A stretch of 64,000 nt of DNA from Oxytricha trifallax. Its lineage: Eukaryota > Ciliophora > Spirotrichea > Sporadotrichida > Oxytrichidae. How positions within the stretch are numbered: the stretch's first letter is position 1; every line of letters begins with the position of its first letter. The notes beneath the pieces were generated by a model that saw only the letters and a list, made by a program, of their open reading frames with translations, searched no databases and had not been told where the DNA came from. Below are positions 22,521-34,223 of the stretch, one piece after another. The stretch is from assembly GCA_000711775.1 (NCBI GenBank), contig ARYC01000459.1, forward strand, positions 1 to 64,000, given 5' to 3'. Made by a program: the position numbers and the translations under genes.

Positions 22521-23778
22521 TTGTTCGACCGAACACCCCCTCCTACCCCCCTCCCCCCAACGCCTTACCTCCCCCAACGTTTGACCTTCCCCCCTTCCCC
22601 CAACGTTTGACCTCCCCCCCTCCCCCCAACGCTTTTATATGAATTTTTTTATAGCATATTCAAATCTTTTGCTATTTAGATAAATAATTTTTTCTAAAAG
22701 TTTTAATTCTAGATATGAATAAATATATATTGACAATTAATTTCTTATTGTGTTAATTTACATTCCAACATGCTTTTTACATTAAAAAATGATAAAATTT
22801 TTAACTTTTCCAAATTTTTAAAAAAATATTATTTCCATTTTTTGCAATATCTAATACGCGTCCGTCGAATTTTTTTTCGTACATGTCCCCACAGGAAAAT
22901 AAATTAAAATTAATTTAATTTGACTCTAATTTTTAAATTTCTCTTTACCAGTTGGCTCAAGCTAAAATTTTATTTTATAATTTCTTAATTCATTAAATAC
23001 TTGACACAAAACAAAATAGTAATACCAATATCATGAAGATTTAAATTTTTATTTATTATTTCTATTTATATTTCCGAATACGATTCTTAATTAAAATATA
23101 AATAATTTTATAATTGTAAATCTAAATTAAAATTTAAAAAATAAGTTATCATTTCAACTATGAAATTTGTAGATTTGCTTAATTAGTTATTATTTTTTAA
23201 ATTTTAATTTAGATTTACAATTATAAAATTATTTATATTTTAATTAAGAATCGTATTCGGAAATATAAATAGAAATAATAAATAAAAATTTAAATCTTCA
23301 TGATATTGGTATTACTATTTTGTTTTGTGTCAAGTATTTAATGAATTAAGAAATTATAAAATAAAATTTTAGCTTGAGCCAACTGGTAAAGAGAAATTTA
23401 AAAATTAGAGTCAAATTAAATTAATTTTAATTTATTTTCCTGTGGGGACATGTACGAAAAAAAATTCGACGGACGCGTATTAGATATTGCAAAAAATGGA
23501 AATAATATTTTTTTAAAAATTTGGAAAAGTTAAAAATTTTATCATTTTTTATATATAAAAAGAATGTGTGTTTACAAATGATGTTGTTATATTGATATTA
23601 TATTAAACCAACTATGAGGTTATATATTTTCATTTACAATAGGATTTTTCATAATATAGAAGTTAGTTGATACAATAAAAATTCATCTAAAAGCGTTGGG
23701 GGGAAGTAGGCGTTGGGGGAGGGGGGGAGGTAAGCGTTGGGGGGAGGGGGTAGGAGGGGGGGGTCTCGTCAGAACACA
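22521..23778. mobile_element. Palindromic fold-back element, family A copy 2
   Basis: Ends TTGTTCGACCGAACACCCCC and GGGTCTCGTCAGAACACATA. Subterminal C-rich minisatellite at 22540-22630 has two to three CCCCCCAACGTTTGACC units, with a G-rich counterpart at 23690-23760. A near-perfect inner palindrome of about 780 bp (22786-23565, centre near 23175) forms the bulk. No gene. Confidence 0.78.
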
Positions 23779-24080
23779 TAATAATAGTAATAAATTCAAA
23801 AAAAAGTATGATAGATCCACTAATTTATCTCAAGATCAAATTCACTCTTATATTGAATTGATAAAGACTTAATTGATAAAATATAGCTTATTTTTGAATT
23901 TTATGGTTTTGCTCAAATGGTATAGATTTAAAAATATGTTGAGCTTTTACGCTATATTATTTGTGTTTCTATTAGTGCAGATTTTTTATCAAATTTTTTG
24001 AAGAAATTCCAGCGAAAGAATTATACTATAAACCAAAATTTTTAATGTTCAAATTTATAGAGAATTTATTTATTATTATA

Positions 24081-24496
24081 TTATAGAAATACATTTGAAT
24101 TTGGAAAATTAATTATAATTAAATTTAATATAAATCAAAATCGTGGCAGTTAAAGTTGGCCAATTTAAACGATCTTGGGCTCATTCGATAGAGAATTCAA
24201 AATTAGCTGGACTTTATTATTGGCGGTACTATTTTATCGCATCCCTGGAGCGAGATAACTTCACTTTAATTAAACGCCTCTAAATTCATTAAATTATACC
24301 CTCACATTAAAGTGAAGTTATCTCGCTCCAGGGATGCGATAAAATAGTACCGCCAATAATAAAGTCCAGCTAATTTTGAGTTATCTATTGAAAGAGCTCA
24401 AGATCGTTTAAATTGACCAACTTTAACTGGCACGATTTTGATTTAAATTTATTTCAATTATAATTAATATTTCAAATTCAAATGTATTTCTACAAT
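24081..24496. mobile_element. Palindromic element, family B copy 1
   Basis: About 415 bp, nearly fully palindromic around 24290. Ends TTATAGAAATACATTTG and CAAATGTATTTCTACAA next to TA. The arms carry CGTGGCAGTTAAAG, TTGGCGGTACTATTTTATCG and GAGCGAGATAAC in both orientations. TIR-only structure with TA flanks suggests mobilisation by a Tc1/mariner-type transposase in trans. Confidence 0.82.
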
Positions 24497-24499
24497 AAC

Positions 24500-26015
24500 T
24501 AAAAACTTCCTACTCTGCTTCGCAAAGTTCAAATAAAATAAAATTGCTACTAATAGATAAAGTTGCTTAAACCTAATTTAAATTTATTTCTTAATGAAAA
24601 TCATGTTTAAATATATATTTATTTAGATTCAATTGTTTTGAGTGTAATTTTAATAATGGGGAACAAAATGAGGTTTTCTTCTCCAAATTTTAAGCTTTGA
24701 AAGGATCTCAAAAATCTATTAGTGTAAGCCTGGAACATATTTTTATGAATTTTTATATATTTTAACTCTAGTTTATTAGTATGACATGGTTATTGTAGAG
24801 TTATGTACTATTCAGATAGCCTTAAATTACTTGGAATATGTTTATTTAGTATTATTTTTGCAATATGTCAAGGAATTTTTATCACCATAATCTTGACATT
24901 TATACAAAAAATCTATTATATAGAAGGGAAATCTTTTAGGTAAAGCCACTACATAAAAAGTAAGATTCGCTAATTAATGATTTTTTCTATTCTTTAATTA
25001 TTAAGCTTCTTCATTTATTTATAAATTAAAAAATTTAATACTAAAACCTTCAATTCAATAATATCTACATATTTACTTGTATATATAATAATTAATAAAT
25101 CATAAAAACTTAAGTTCAGCAAAAAAGTGATTACCATTTTATATGAATTTAATTAAAATGTGAGTATATTTCGATTAAATTAAATTGAGTAAATTCATTT
25201 GATAATAAAAATATCAAAATTAATTGCCTTTTTGGTAATAGTAAATGTACATAAAATAAATCAAACAATAAAAAGGCAATATAAAATAATTCTCATTTAT
25301 TATTAAAGAGAGATATTTGGGCTTTGATTGTTTAAAATACTTTTGAAGTTGTTTACTTTTATATTATATATTAAAGTTATATAAATATTATCATTGATAT
25401 GTCTTGCTGAAATTGCTTATTGAGTACTTATCATTAAGTAATATTTCTATTTTATAAGACCTAATAAAAATAATTAGGATTATGAATGTCTTATAGAGGT
25501 ATTATGGAAAATAATATTAAACTAATATATTAATTTTAATTAGAAAAATACCTCTCTCCACAGCTATATATATTTTTTTAAATGTAAAAGATTACCTAAA
25601 TTTACTAAAATTTGAAAATTTTGTTACACTTAATAAACTTTTATTTATTTCATTTATTTCTTATGAATTTAAAATTATAAAATTTTATTAAAATAATTAA
25701 ATGTTTAAAACATTGATAAAGCTTAGAATTTAAGTAATTTTTATTTTAATCTCTTTTCCATTAAATTTTAATATAAATTTATTGTCTACAACTTTTTTTA
25801 TTAAAAATAGTTAATTAATAATCCTTATAATAACTTGTATTATTTATAATTATATTTATTTAAAAGCATTTTTATTGCGATTCTTGATTAGATTAAATTT
25901 TTTTTAAGCAAAAAATAAAGTGGAAAATTTTCATAAAAATAGAGAAAAATCTTCAAATTTTATTTATAACATTATATTATATTTATTCTATTATTTATCA
26001 TATTTCCAATAATTG
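24500..26015. other. AT-rich spacer
   Basis: No gene seen. Very high A/T with poly-A and poly-T runs; IES-like. Confidence 0.5.
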
Positions 26016-26017
26016 AA

Positions 26018-26257
26018 GAGAACATTTTAGATTCTAGGGCAAGAAATTTAATGATAATAAGCAATCATTTAGAAATAGTGAATGTAAGATTTATAGAGTA
26101 GGTTTGCAACAAGTTAAACAGACCTTATAAAATCTTTTATGGCAGTGAGTTTGAAAAAGACAAGCAAGAGGAAGCAATTTATAGAATTATTCAAGATATT
26201 ATAGTATGCATGGAAACGGGAGATATTTGCATTCTCATGAATCTTGACAATATTTAT
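26018..26257 (+). CDS. RNF213-like: RNF213-like gene, MDS with CMETG motif
   Basis: Reads EHILDSRARNLMIISNHLEI, CNKLNRPYKIFYGSEFEKDK, QEEAIYRIIQDIIVCMETGD and ICILMNLDNIY. The RYL(M/L).(T/S)N...hhGS.F..D......RII..I..CMETG..hhL.NL..hY pattern is a hallmark of the second ATPase unit of RNF213-type proteins. The segment ends in the pointer ATTTAT (26252-26257). Confidence 0.85.
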
Positions 26258-26493
26258 CAAGCTTAAATTTTAAATATTTATGTTAAAAATATTAATAAAT
26301 GCTAAGAAAATATAAATAAACTTTATGTATCCTTAATTTTAGAGTATATTTTCTTAAAGCTAAATATTGCTTTTAAAATATATAATTATAAAAAAATGAA
26401 CAAAAGTTATTCCATATTCTTATAAATATATACCAATTTTTTTAATAATAAATTTATAATTTGTCATTTTCTTAAACTAAACGATTAATTTAT
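26258..26493 (+). other. IES of 236 bp with pointer ATTTAT
   Basis: ATTTAT at 26252-26257 recurs at 26488-26493. Removing one copy with the AT-rich interior joins GAC AAT ATT TAT GAA GCT, giving LDNIYEAFYDMLNQNY in frame. This matches the family's LENLYE.LYDALNQ.Y. Confidence 0.85.
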
Positions 26494-26745
26494 GAAGCTT
26501 TTTATGATATGCTTAATCAAAACTATCAAGAGATAAATAAGCAGAAATATTGTAAAGTTGCAATAGGTCCAGACAGCACAAGATGTGTAGTTCATCCAAG
26601 TTTTAGGTGTGTAATCCTTACACACAGTAGTAAAGTGAGCCAAATGGATCCTCCACTACTTAATAGATTTGAAAAACATATCTATAACGAATATGATAAT
26701 ATCTCAGAAGAATAAAATCAACTAATATTTGTTGAAATTTAGTTG
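26488..26745 (+). CDS. RNF213-like: RNF213-like gene, MDS with LLNRFEKH motif
   Basis: Reads IYEAFYDMLNQNYQEINKQK, YCKVAIGPDSTRCVVHPSFR, CVILTHSSKVSQMDPPLLNR and FEKHIYNEYDNISEEQNQL. It contains the VH..FR.I(V/L) strand and the P.PLLNR(F/L)EKH motif of RNF213, where the Arg lies near the sensor of the second ATPase unit. In-frame TAA and TAG after EE and VEI are read as Gln. The 3' end is approximate. Confidence 0.87.
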
Positions 26746-26749
26746 GCTT

Positions 26750-29700
26750 TTATTTATAATCATTATATATTGTGGATATTTTGAGAATAATTAGAATATG
26801 TCAATTAAAAATCGAAATGACACAAAGATAGGATATTTCCTTAAAAAGAAATTTGAAAAAATCTTTTGATTAATTTTAATTTATGCTTGAATAATAGTAT
26901 TAAAATTAATAGGGTTCTTGTTTTTATTATAAAAGCAAAAATAACACAAAAATATGATATATCCAAAAATAAAAAATTTAAATAAAATAAAAGTTATTAA
27001 TTTATAAATTAAAAAAATTCAACTAATATAAAAACTTAATACTTGGATCAAAGAAATTGGTGATGTTAATAATAAATTTACCCACAAGGAAATGTTCACA
27101 GTCTTAACCTCAAATTTTATTTATTATTTGAAGTAAAAATTATTCGTAATTTTGGTTAACATTAAATTATTAAATTCAAGTAAATTATGATTCATTTTCG
27201 ATAGCATTAAATTTCCTCGCAGATATCTATTCTGTTAAAGGTATTATTTACTTATTAAAAAATGAAAAAAAATAAAAAGAATTTAATTTATCTCAAAGTT
27301 TACATTCAAAGATAAATTTATATTTCTACAAAGTATAATTGATATTGATTAAATATAAAAAATAAAACTTACTGATAAGAGAGCAGTTAATTAGTCAAAA
27401 CCTAGACAATATGGTACTTGTAAAATAGAAAATTAAAAACAGATCGACTTCACCATTATGGTACCCTTTATCTCATCCCAGTAACGAGATAACTTGAGTT
27501 TAATTTTGAGTAGTATGCTTAGTTAGATGTCAAAATCAATCTAAATTTATCTATCAACTACAATAAGATAAAGTTGTACTTCGAATATTTTATTTATTCA
27601 ATTAGAAATTTAGTTTTATTTTTATCCAATTATACTATAACAATGAATAATATTTAGGGTTTCAGTGCTATGTCATAATAAGTAATAACTTTAAGCATCA
27701 CTTACTTCACTAGTTTTAAATATTTTATAATTTTGTTAATGATAAATGATTTTAAAATAAGAATAATGGAAAATGTATAATTAATAAGCATTAAATATAC
27801 CTAAATATAAAATAGGTTCTGATTAAATATTTCTCAAAATTTATTATTATTTTTCATTATAGTATAAGATTAAAAAAATTTTTAAGGGCAAAAGGAGTTA
27901 ATTACAATTATAATTTTAAATTCCATATAAATTCAAAATTACTTATAATTTTTTTCTATTTCTCAACTTTTTTGTTATATAAATTATACTTTTAATATTC
28001 TCATTTTAAATTAAATATTTTGAAACTAGTACATAAATATAATATAAGAAAATCTTCAAAAGCTTTTAGTTTAACATTTAAGTTTTTGTGAAAAATTATT
28101 GAAAATATAATTATCAAAATTTGTTTTAAAAAAATTAACTTAGAACACTATTTACATAATTTACTCATAAAATTTCAAATAATTTATATTTATACAGATT
28201 AATTGCTTTTTAAAAAAGTTTATTTATGTAAAATAATAATTCATAAATAATTTAATAATAAAAATTAGCTGATTCATTCCATAATAATTTCTTAATTTTA
28301 TATAGTTCTAATGGTTAAAAAGCTAGATATTTAAGAAGAACACTATTTTATACAAAAAATTATTAATTTAAATCTTTTAGAGTTATTGTTCAAATTATAT
28401 TAATAAAGAATTATTATATTCAATGAATTGCAATATTTAAAGATATCATTTGATAATTTAAATATTATAAAATTACTAGATATACTAAAATATTTATTTA
28501 AAATTGAATAAAAAAATTAAACTATGAGCGCTTCTGCAAGGAGTAAATAATCGGTTTTATTTATAACAAATATAACTTCTTTAATTATTATTTTTATTAT
28601 TTAATAATTAAATACATTAAATAAAAAATTTAATTATTTTTGAGTAATAAAAAGAAATAAGCTTTAAATATTATTAATACATTACTTTTATAAATTAAAG
28701 TATTTGAAAAGTAATGCACATTCAAATATAAAATTAAAAAAATACTAAGGAAATAAGGCTAAATTTTGATTTATATTCCAAGTGTTAACAACTTTTAAAT
28801 TATTTGAAGCAATCCAGCAAATATTTTTTGTTTTAAATATAAAGTTAAAGTAAACTGTAATTTAGATTAACTGAGTATATTGAATTGGGTACTTCCTAAA
28901 TTATAATTTTAAATCTTAAAATAAAATATATATATATATATATATAAATGAATTGTTACAATCAATAAATGAAACTTAAGTCCATTTCTAATTCCACATA
29001 TATATATATATATATTATATATATATAATATATATATATATATTGAAAATGAGATTTTTATATGATCGAATTAATTGCTTTCGGGCATTTTTATAATAAG
29101 CATTTTATAGGATGATCTTCAATGAAATTGTAGAAAATACAATTATAAACTAGAAATATTTTATGCAGTTACATAAAATATAATATGAGATTGATTATTA
29201 AAAATTTAAATGGATAAAAAAATCAAAAGATTTATTGAGACGAAAATGAGCCTTGGCACTAACAAAAGATGCAAATAACAATAGAGATATTTAAAATTAT
29301 TATTTTTTAACAGCCTATCTTATTTGGTAAATTAGAAATGCTAAAACACAGAATTTAAAAATAACGAAACAAGTACAAGGTACTAAAAAAGAATAACAAG
29401 ATTAATAAAAAAATGATAAAATTATTTAAAAACAGTAAATGATTTAGATTTTCATATCTTATTAAGAATACTTATTAAAATAATAAGTATTTATTTTATA
29501 AATTTCTGACTACTTTATATAAATAACCTTTTGTTGCAATATGAATAGGTATGTATTTCTGGAAGTTAATTTATTCAAGAAATATATAAGATTACTGAAA
29601 AGATTATAAAATTTTTTGATATTTAATTCTTAAAATAAATAATAAAAAATATATCTTCAATTTCGAAAATATTTATATTTGATTAATAAGTATATTGATA

Positions 29701-30445
29701 AAATTTCATGATGTTTAAAATTAAAAGCCTTAATATTTTTAGCTTTTAAATAAATTATAAATCCATTATTAATAAAATAATAAATTTAGCAGCTTAATGT
29801 ACATATTATCCAATAAAATTAGTTAGCTTAACATACCAGAAATTTATCAATGTAAAAATTTTCATTCAAATTGATAAAATTTTTTAACTAAGAACCATTT
29901 TATAAATGACCATTAATTTTTATTAAAATTAGTATTTTTTAAATTATTAGTTTCGCAAACCAGCTGAGTATATTAAGATGCCATCAAAGCAAGGCAGTAG
30001 ATAGCCATGAATATAAATTTAAAAATTCATTATTCTTTTCCTATTTTTAAATGATTTTTTAATAATATGTAAAATAATAAGGATACTTAATTTACGTTAT
30101 TTAAAAAAAAATTTTTAATTAAAAATCTTGAGAGATAGATTATTTTAGAAACAAATCAAACTAAATGAAATAACTTTTTATAATAATTTTCTTTAAGTAT
30201 TATTCTGAGCATTATGTTTAAGTCAATGTAAAATGATTATTTTATAAAGTTTTTAAAAAGATTTTAAAAAATCAAATTTTACCAAAGTTTTTGTTGATTT
30301 TAATTATTTTTTTGCTATTTGATTTATATAACTTCTAAAATAAATTTAAGTTGTATTTAATATATTCATAGTTTTAAAATTAATTAGCTCTTCTTTAATT
30401 CTCAAAATTTTTATGAATGGTTTGATATTTACTAATTCCAATAAA
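26750..30445. other. Long AT-rich spacer
   Basis: Mostly A/T without coding signal. 27385-27620 is a decayed family B palindrome (GGTACCCTTTATCTC, AACGAGATAAC). A small possible coding patch at 29955-30010 (LSILRCHQSKAVDSHEY) is too short to judge. Confidence 0.5.
28924..29042. repeat. (TA)n microsatellites
   Basis: Two TA runs (28926-28946 and 28998-29042) about 50 bp apart. Each can fold on itself; they may be replication-slippage products. Confidence 0.8.
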
Positions 30446-30449
30446 AACA

Positions 30450-30655
30450 CGATGATATAAAATAGTTAATAGACCATTATCAATAAACTTGGAAAGCAGA
30501 TTTAATCTTAAGCTAATATGAAAATGGATTTAACTTAGTAGTCTACACTTTTTCAGCTAATACTAGGGTAATTTTCGATAAAGGAGATAAGGATATAGAT
30601 GACACCCCTATAATATTATCAAGCATCACATCAAAAGATTGTTAAAATTTTATAT
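30450..30655 (+). CDS. RNF213-like: RNF213-like gene, MDS with VVYTFS motif
   Basis: Reads YQQTWKADLILSQYENGFNL, VVYTFSANTRVIFDKGDKDI and DDTPIILSSITSKDCQNF. The hVV(Y/H)TFS motif is conserved downstream of the LLNR(F/L)EKH block in RNF213-like proteins. TAA codons at YQQTW and SQY are Gln. This is the last piece I can assign to this gene with confidence; the RING finger and distal part were not found. Confidence 0.7.
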
Positions 30656-30749
30656 TATTGTAAAAATACATAGGAAATTAGGAAATTAATTTTTAAAAAA
30701 ACTAACTCGATAAAGAATTTAAGATTATATATATGGATTTAAAATTAAT

Positions 30750-30905
30750 GGTACGATCTTAAAACATCCCTGGAAATAAAACTTGACTTTAATTGAAAAA
30801 ATAATTTGAGGAATTTAATTAAAAAATTATTTGAGAAATTTAATTAAAAAATACAATTAACTCTCAAATAATGCGATAAGATAGTACCGTAAATCGGAAA
30901 GTACA
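30750..30905. repeat. Decayed family B palindrome
   Basis: AATGGTACGATCTTAAAACATCCCTGG and the partner TGCGATAAGATAGTACCGT keep the inner arm signature of family B (GGTAC...ATCGCATCC) around a tandem AATTTAATTAAAAAATTATTTGAG region. The outer termini are lost. Confidence 0.55.
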
Positions 30906-31669
30906 CCTATTTAAAAATTCTTTCTCTAATTAGTCCAAAAATTTATATTGAGCAATTTTAAATTTATATTTTGATTTATAAATTTAATTTATTTTTAATT
31001 TCATTATTTTGAATGTATTCCTAAAATAAAGATTTTTGTATTTTCAATTGATAAAAGATGAATTATATACATAAATTTAGAAGTTCTTTGATTCATTTAA
31101 TAGCAATAAGTCAACAAAGCTAATATAGCCAAAATATAGATTTTTTTAAAGATAAATAATTAAAAACTTTTTATTGCAAATAAAATATTTTAACAATAAT
31201 TGCTGATTAACAGAAGGACTCATTACTGACCATTTAATTATGTAAAAGTTTAATCAATTAAACAAGGATGAAATATCTATCAGAAGTAAAAAGCAAATTA
31301 ATTTAGAAGAATCTCATTAATTTTAATAAATTAGTTACATTAATTTTTATTAATAAAATTTACGAGACTAGTTAAGGTGTTTCTAAATAATAAATAATTA
31401 AATTACAATTTAAATTTTGGAGGTAAGAATCATACCCCAAAACCTTTGAAGTTGTTTGATTAAGTTTTTGATTGTTAAAAGTAGATTATTAATGCAAATT
31501 TAATTAGAATTTTAAAGGGTTAATGTAGAAGATTGGGTTTAAATGTAATGTTATTTAGTGTGTTTAAAGGTGTATTATATTTACTATATACTCAAATAAT
31601 ATTTTGGCATTATGAGGTAACTTTCTAAACTTAATTTCTCCTATTCAATTTAAAATTTAGTTTATTGTA

Positions 31670-32870
31670 TGGTCCTCTCTATCGTTAGGCTTAATTATTA
31701 TCTTCTCAGCCATATTTTTAATTTTACCTTATTATCCTATTCTAGTCTAGATATTGCTTAATTCTCTGCTATGAATATTTCTTTCTCTTTCAGCTATAGT
31801 ATGCATTCTTGCCACATTCATTCAGCAATTAGTGCTGCTAGAGCTCATATATACAACTCAATATCACCATCTCTCCAGTTCTTTCTTTCTGGAAAGTTTC
31901 CAAGAGTAACATAACGTTGCCAAGTCTTGAAGCTTCAACTCTCTATGATCTATTGAAATCAATTATTACTATTCTGAGAGGTGAAAAGTCAAGCACAATA
32001 TTCAGAGCCTTCAAGTCTCTATGAATATATCCTAAAGTTTGCAGCTCTTCAATGCCTTTGCAAACATTTGAAAGAATAAGAGGTAAATACTTTGGCATCC
32101 TATAATCTTAGAATTAGTCTCTAAAAGTGATTTTGTTAAAAGGATACGAAAAGCTAAAAGATCTTTGTAAGCAGAATTGTATCTAGCTTTATTATAAATC
32201 TGTTCTGTCTATCTCATGACTTAGTAAGTGCTTAGTATTCATTTACGAATTCCATTTTAGAATTGTCATCGCATTTGAAGTAGTTGAAAGGATATTTTTT
32301 TATGCAAACTGCTTATCTGTTATGATGTTTTTTCTCAAACTTACCCTTAAGGATAAGATAACTTTCCTTTCACTCTTTAAAATCAATTATATTAAATATT
32401 GGAAGTTTTAATGCTTAAATTTTAAATGTCATTTTACTATTTCATAGGCAAGGAGATTTCTTACTTCTTTAAATAGCTTATTTTCTTTCTGCCATGATAG
32501 TTTTACAGTTGAACTTTTAAATTCCTTCAATTATTGCATTGTTTATTGAAATAAGGGAAGAATTTTTTTCTTTCTATATTATCATGCTTAAGAAAGAGCT
32601 TGGGTTTTTAGAATGCTACTCTAAAATATGACGTTTGAGAGTAGATTTCTAATTGATGCTGAACTCACACTCTTCATATTGATGCAATGACATAACTTCT
32701 TTTTCACTTCCTCCTCTTCAACCAATTTTTGTTTGTGCTTCGCATTGAACTTCTTAGTTCTCATTTCTTTTAACAACTGAATTACTATTCAAAGTCTGAA
32801 ACCTAGGGTTAGAGGTATCAGGTTCGTACTAGGTAGAAGCATCGCAAGTCTTAATTTTCTTTTAATTAAT
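31670..32870 (-). pseudogene. TBE accessory kinase gene, decayed
   Basis: Minus-strand reading gives VCKGIEELQTLGYIHRDLKA, LNIVLDFSPLRIVIIDFNRS and then, after a phase change, LGNFPERKNWRDGDIE and QALAALIAE. HRDLK..N is a kinase catalytic loop, IIDFN replaces DFG, and FPE.K.WRDGD corresponds to the APE region. MAEKIIIKPNDRE at the C-terminal end equals MAESIIIKPNSRS of the 56.6-kb TBE. The N-terminal part (KRMRTKKFNAKHKQKLVEEE, KKLCHC) lacks a clear zinc finger. It corresponds to the zinc-finger/kinase ORF known in TBE elements. Confidence 0.7.
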
Positions 32871-33018
32871 GAAAGAAATGTTTTTACAGGCTAATGCCAA
32901 ACAATACCTCTTTTTTAAGTAAGTTGACCCTCATTTTTACAAATAATATTAATAATTATGCTTACTGTTTAAATTCTAACTTTAAATTACACAAACATTT
33001 ATAGAAACTGGAAGCAAG

Positions 33019-33770
33019 ATGAAATTTATGAATGATAAATTGAAGAGAATTTAATCACAGGATTAAATAGGATAATTTAGAAGTAAAGAAGACCATTACA
33101 GATAATTAGTATAGCAAGGTAACTTTTCACTTATAACTAAGTTAGTGAATAATCATAGTTGGGTTGTTATTGGATACACAGGAGAGAGCAAAAATACCAT
33201 TAAAAAGGCAATTATAAATGAAGAGAATGAAAGCATTTTAGTATAATGATATCAGAATTATCGAGATACCTAATTATCCTGAAATATCAGTAAATTCTCT
33301 ATGAGGAGATCCTATGACTGATCCAGATATCGCACTTATACTATCAAAGCTAAATCTTTCTAGTAAGTTGCCATAAAGTAACTTATTTTTAGTGTCCTTG
33401 AACTCTGAATTTGAGTACTAAATGAAGTAATTTAAGAAGATCACAAGAAACGCTATAGTATATCTACTTAAGAAAAAAGAAGCAGGGAATTAAATTCAGG
33501 TAGAACTGTAGAAGCATCCATTTATCCCTAGTAAGCTTATTCTTCTAATTTTTTTGAAAAACCTACATTGCTACATATTTGATGAAAGAGTGAGCAAATT
33601 ACAAAGAGAGAGAAAATCACAAGTAAAGCATGAATTGAGTAAGAATCTTCAAAGATTTATAAAAGCCAGACTAGATGGACATATATGGTATAGTTGTCAC
33701 CAAGTCAAGAAAATAGGCCTAAGCAAGTCTTAACATGAAAAAAAAGAGAAGCCAAATCCCTTTATATGTT
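33019..33770 (+). pseudogene. TBE 22-kDa-type gene, decayed
   Basis: ATG at 33019. Reads MKFMNDKLKRIQSQDQIGQF and RSKEDHYRQLVQQGN, matching MNDAMKRVQAQELIQRFRSK of the copy at 58.6 kb. Later IEIPNYPEISVNSL, KKHPFIPSKL-type sequence and LQRERKSQVKHELSKNLQRF appear in shifted phases. Function unknown in the literature I know; basic and helix-rich at the C-terminus. Confidence 0.65.
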
Positions 33771-33789
33771 AATTTAATAAATGAACCCC

Positions 33790-34223
33790 TTATACATCTG
33801 CTTAAATCAAAATATTATTTGTAAACACATAATCTCACTTTTCTAAAATATACTTTAGCTTTCTCGCTGACTCTCTTAGCTACATTCTTAATAAAATCTA
33901 CTATATGTATCTTCAAGTCGTGTATCAAGTGATAAAGTAGAAGTTTCTTGTAGTGGCCTTTCAATAACCCCCAATATAACTCAATTCCATTGAACTAAGT
34001 GATATAAGATTAATTAAATAGAGATGTTGGATTTAGCATGATATAATCCTTCCTGAGTCTTTAGTTTTATGAACTGACAAGTTATCAACGAAAAGAATAA
34101 TCTCTTTGTCAGAGTACTTAGTTCTGAGCTATTTAAAGGACTAAATATATTGTTCAGTCTTAATAGAACGAGCGTGAATAAATTAGGCCTAGAACCACTT
34201 AACTTTACTTATTCCACTAAGAA
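33790..34223 (-). pseudogene. TBE transposase, C-terminal part
   Basis: Minus strand: KYSDKEIILFVDNLSVHKTK, then FNGIELYWGLLKGHYKKLLL and YHLIHDLKIHIVDFIKNVAK. DN.S.HK and the (N/F)N.IE..WG motifs are the second Asp and final Glu regions of Tc1/IS630-type DDE transposases. Here the catalytic Asp is kept, unlike in the 56.6-kb copy. The gene is cut at 34224 by fold-back A3 and resumes at 35469. Confidence 0.75.
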
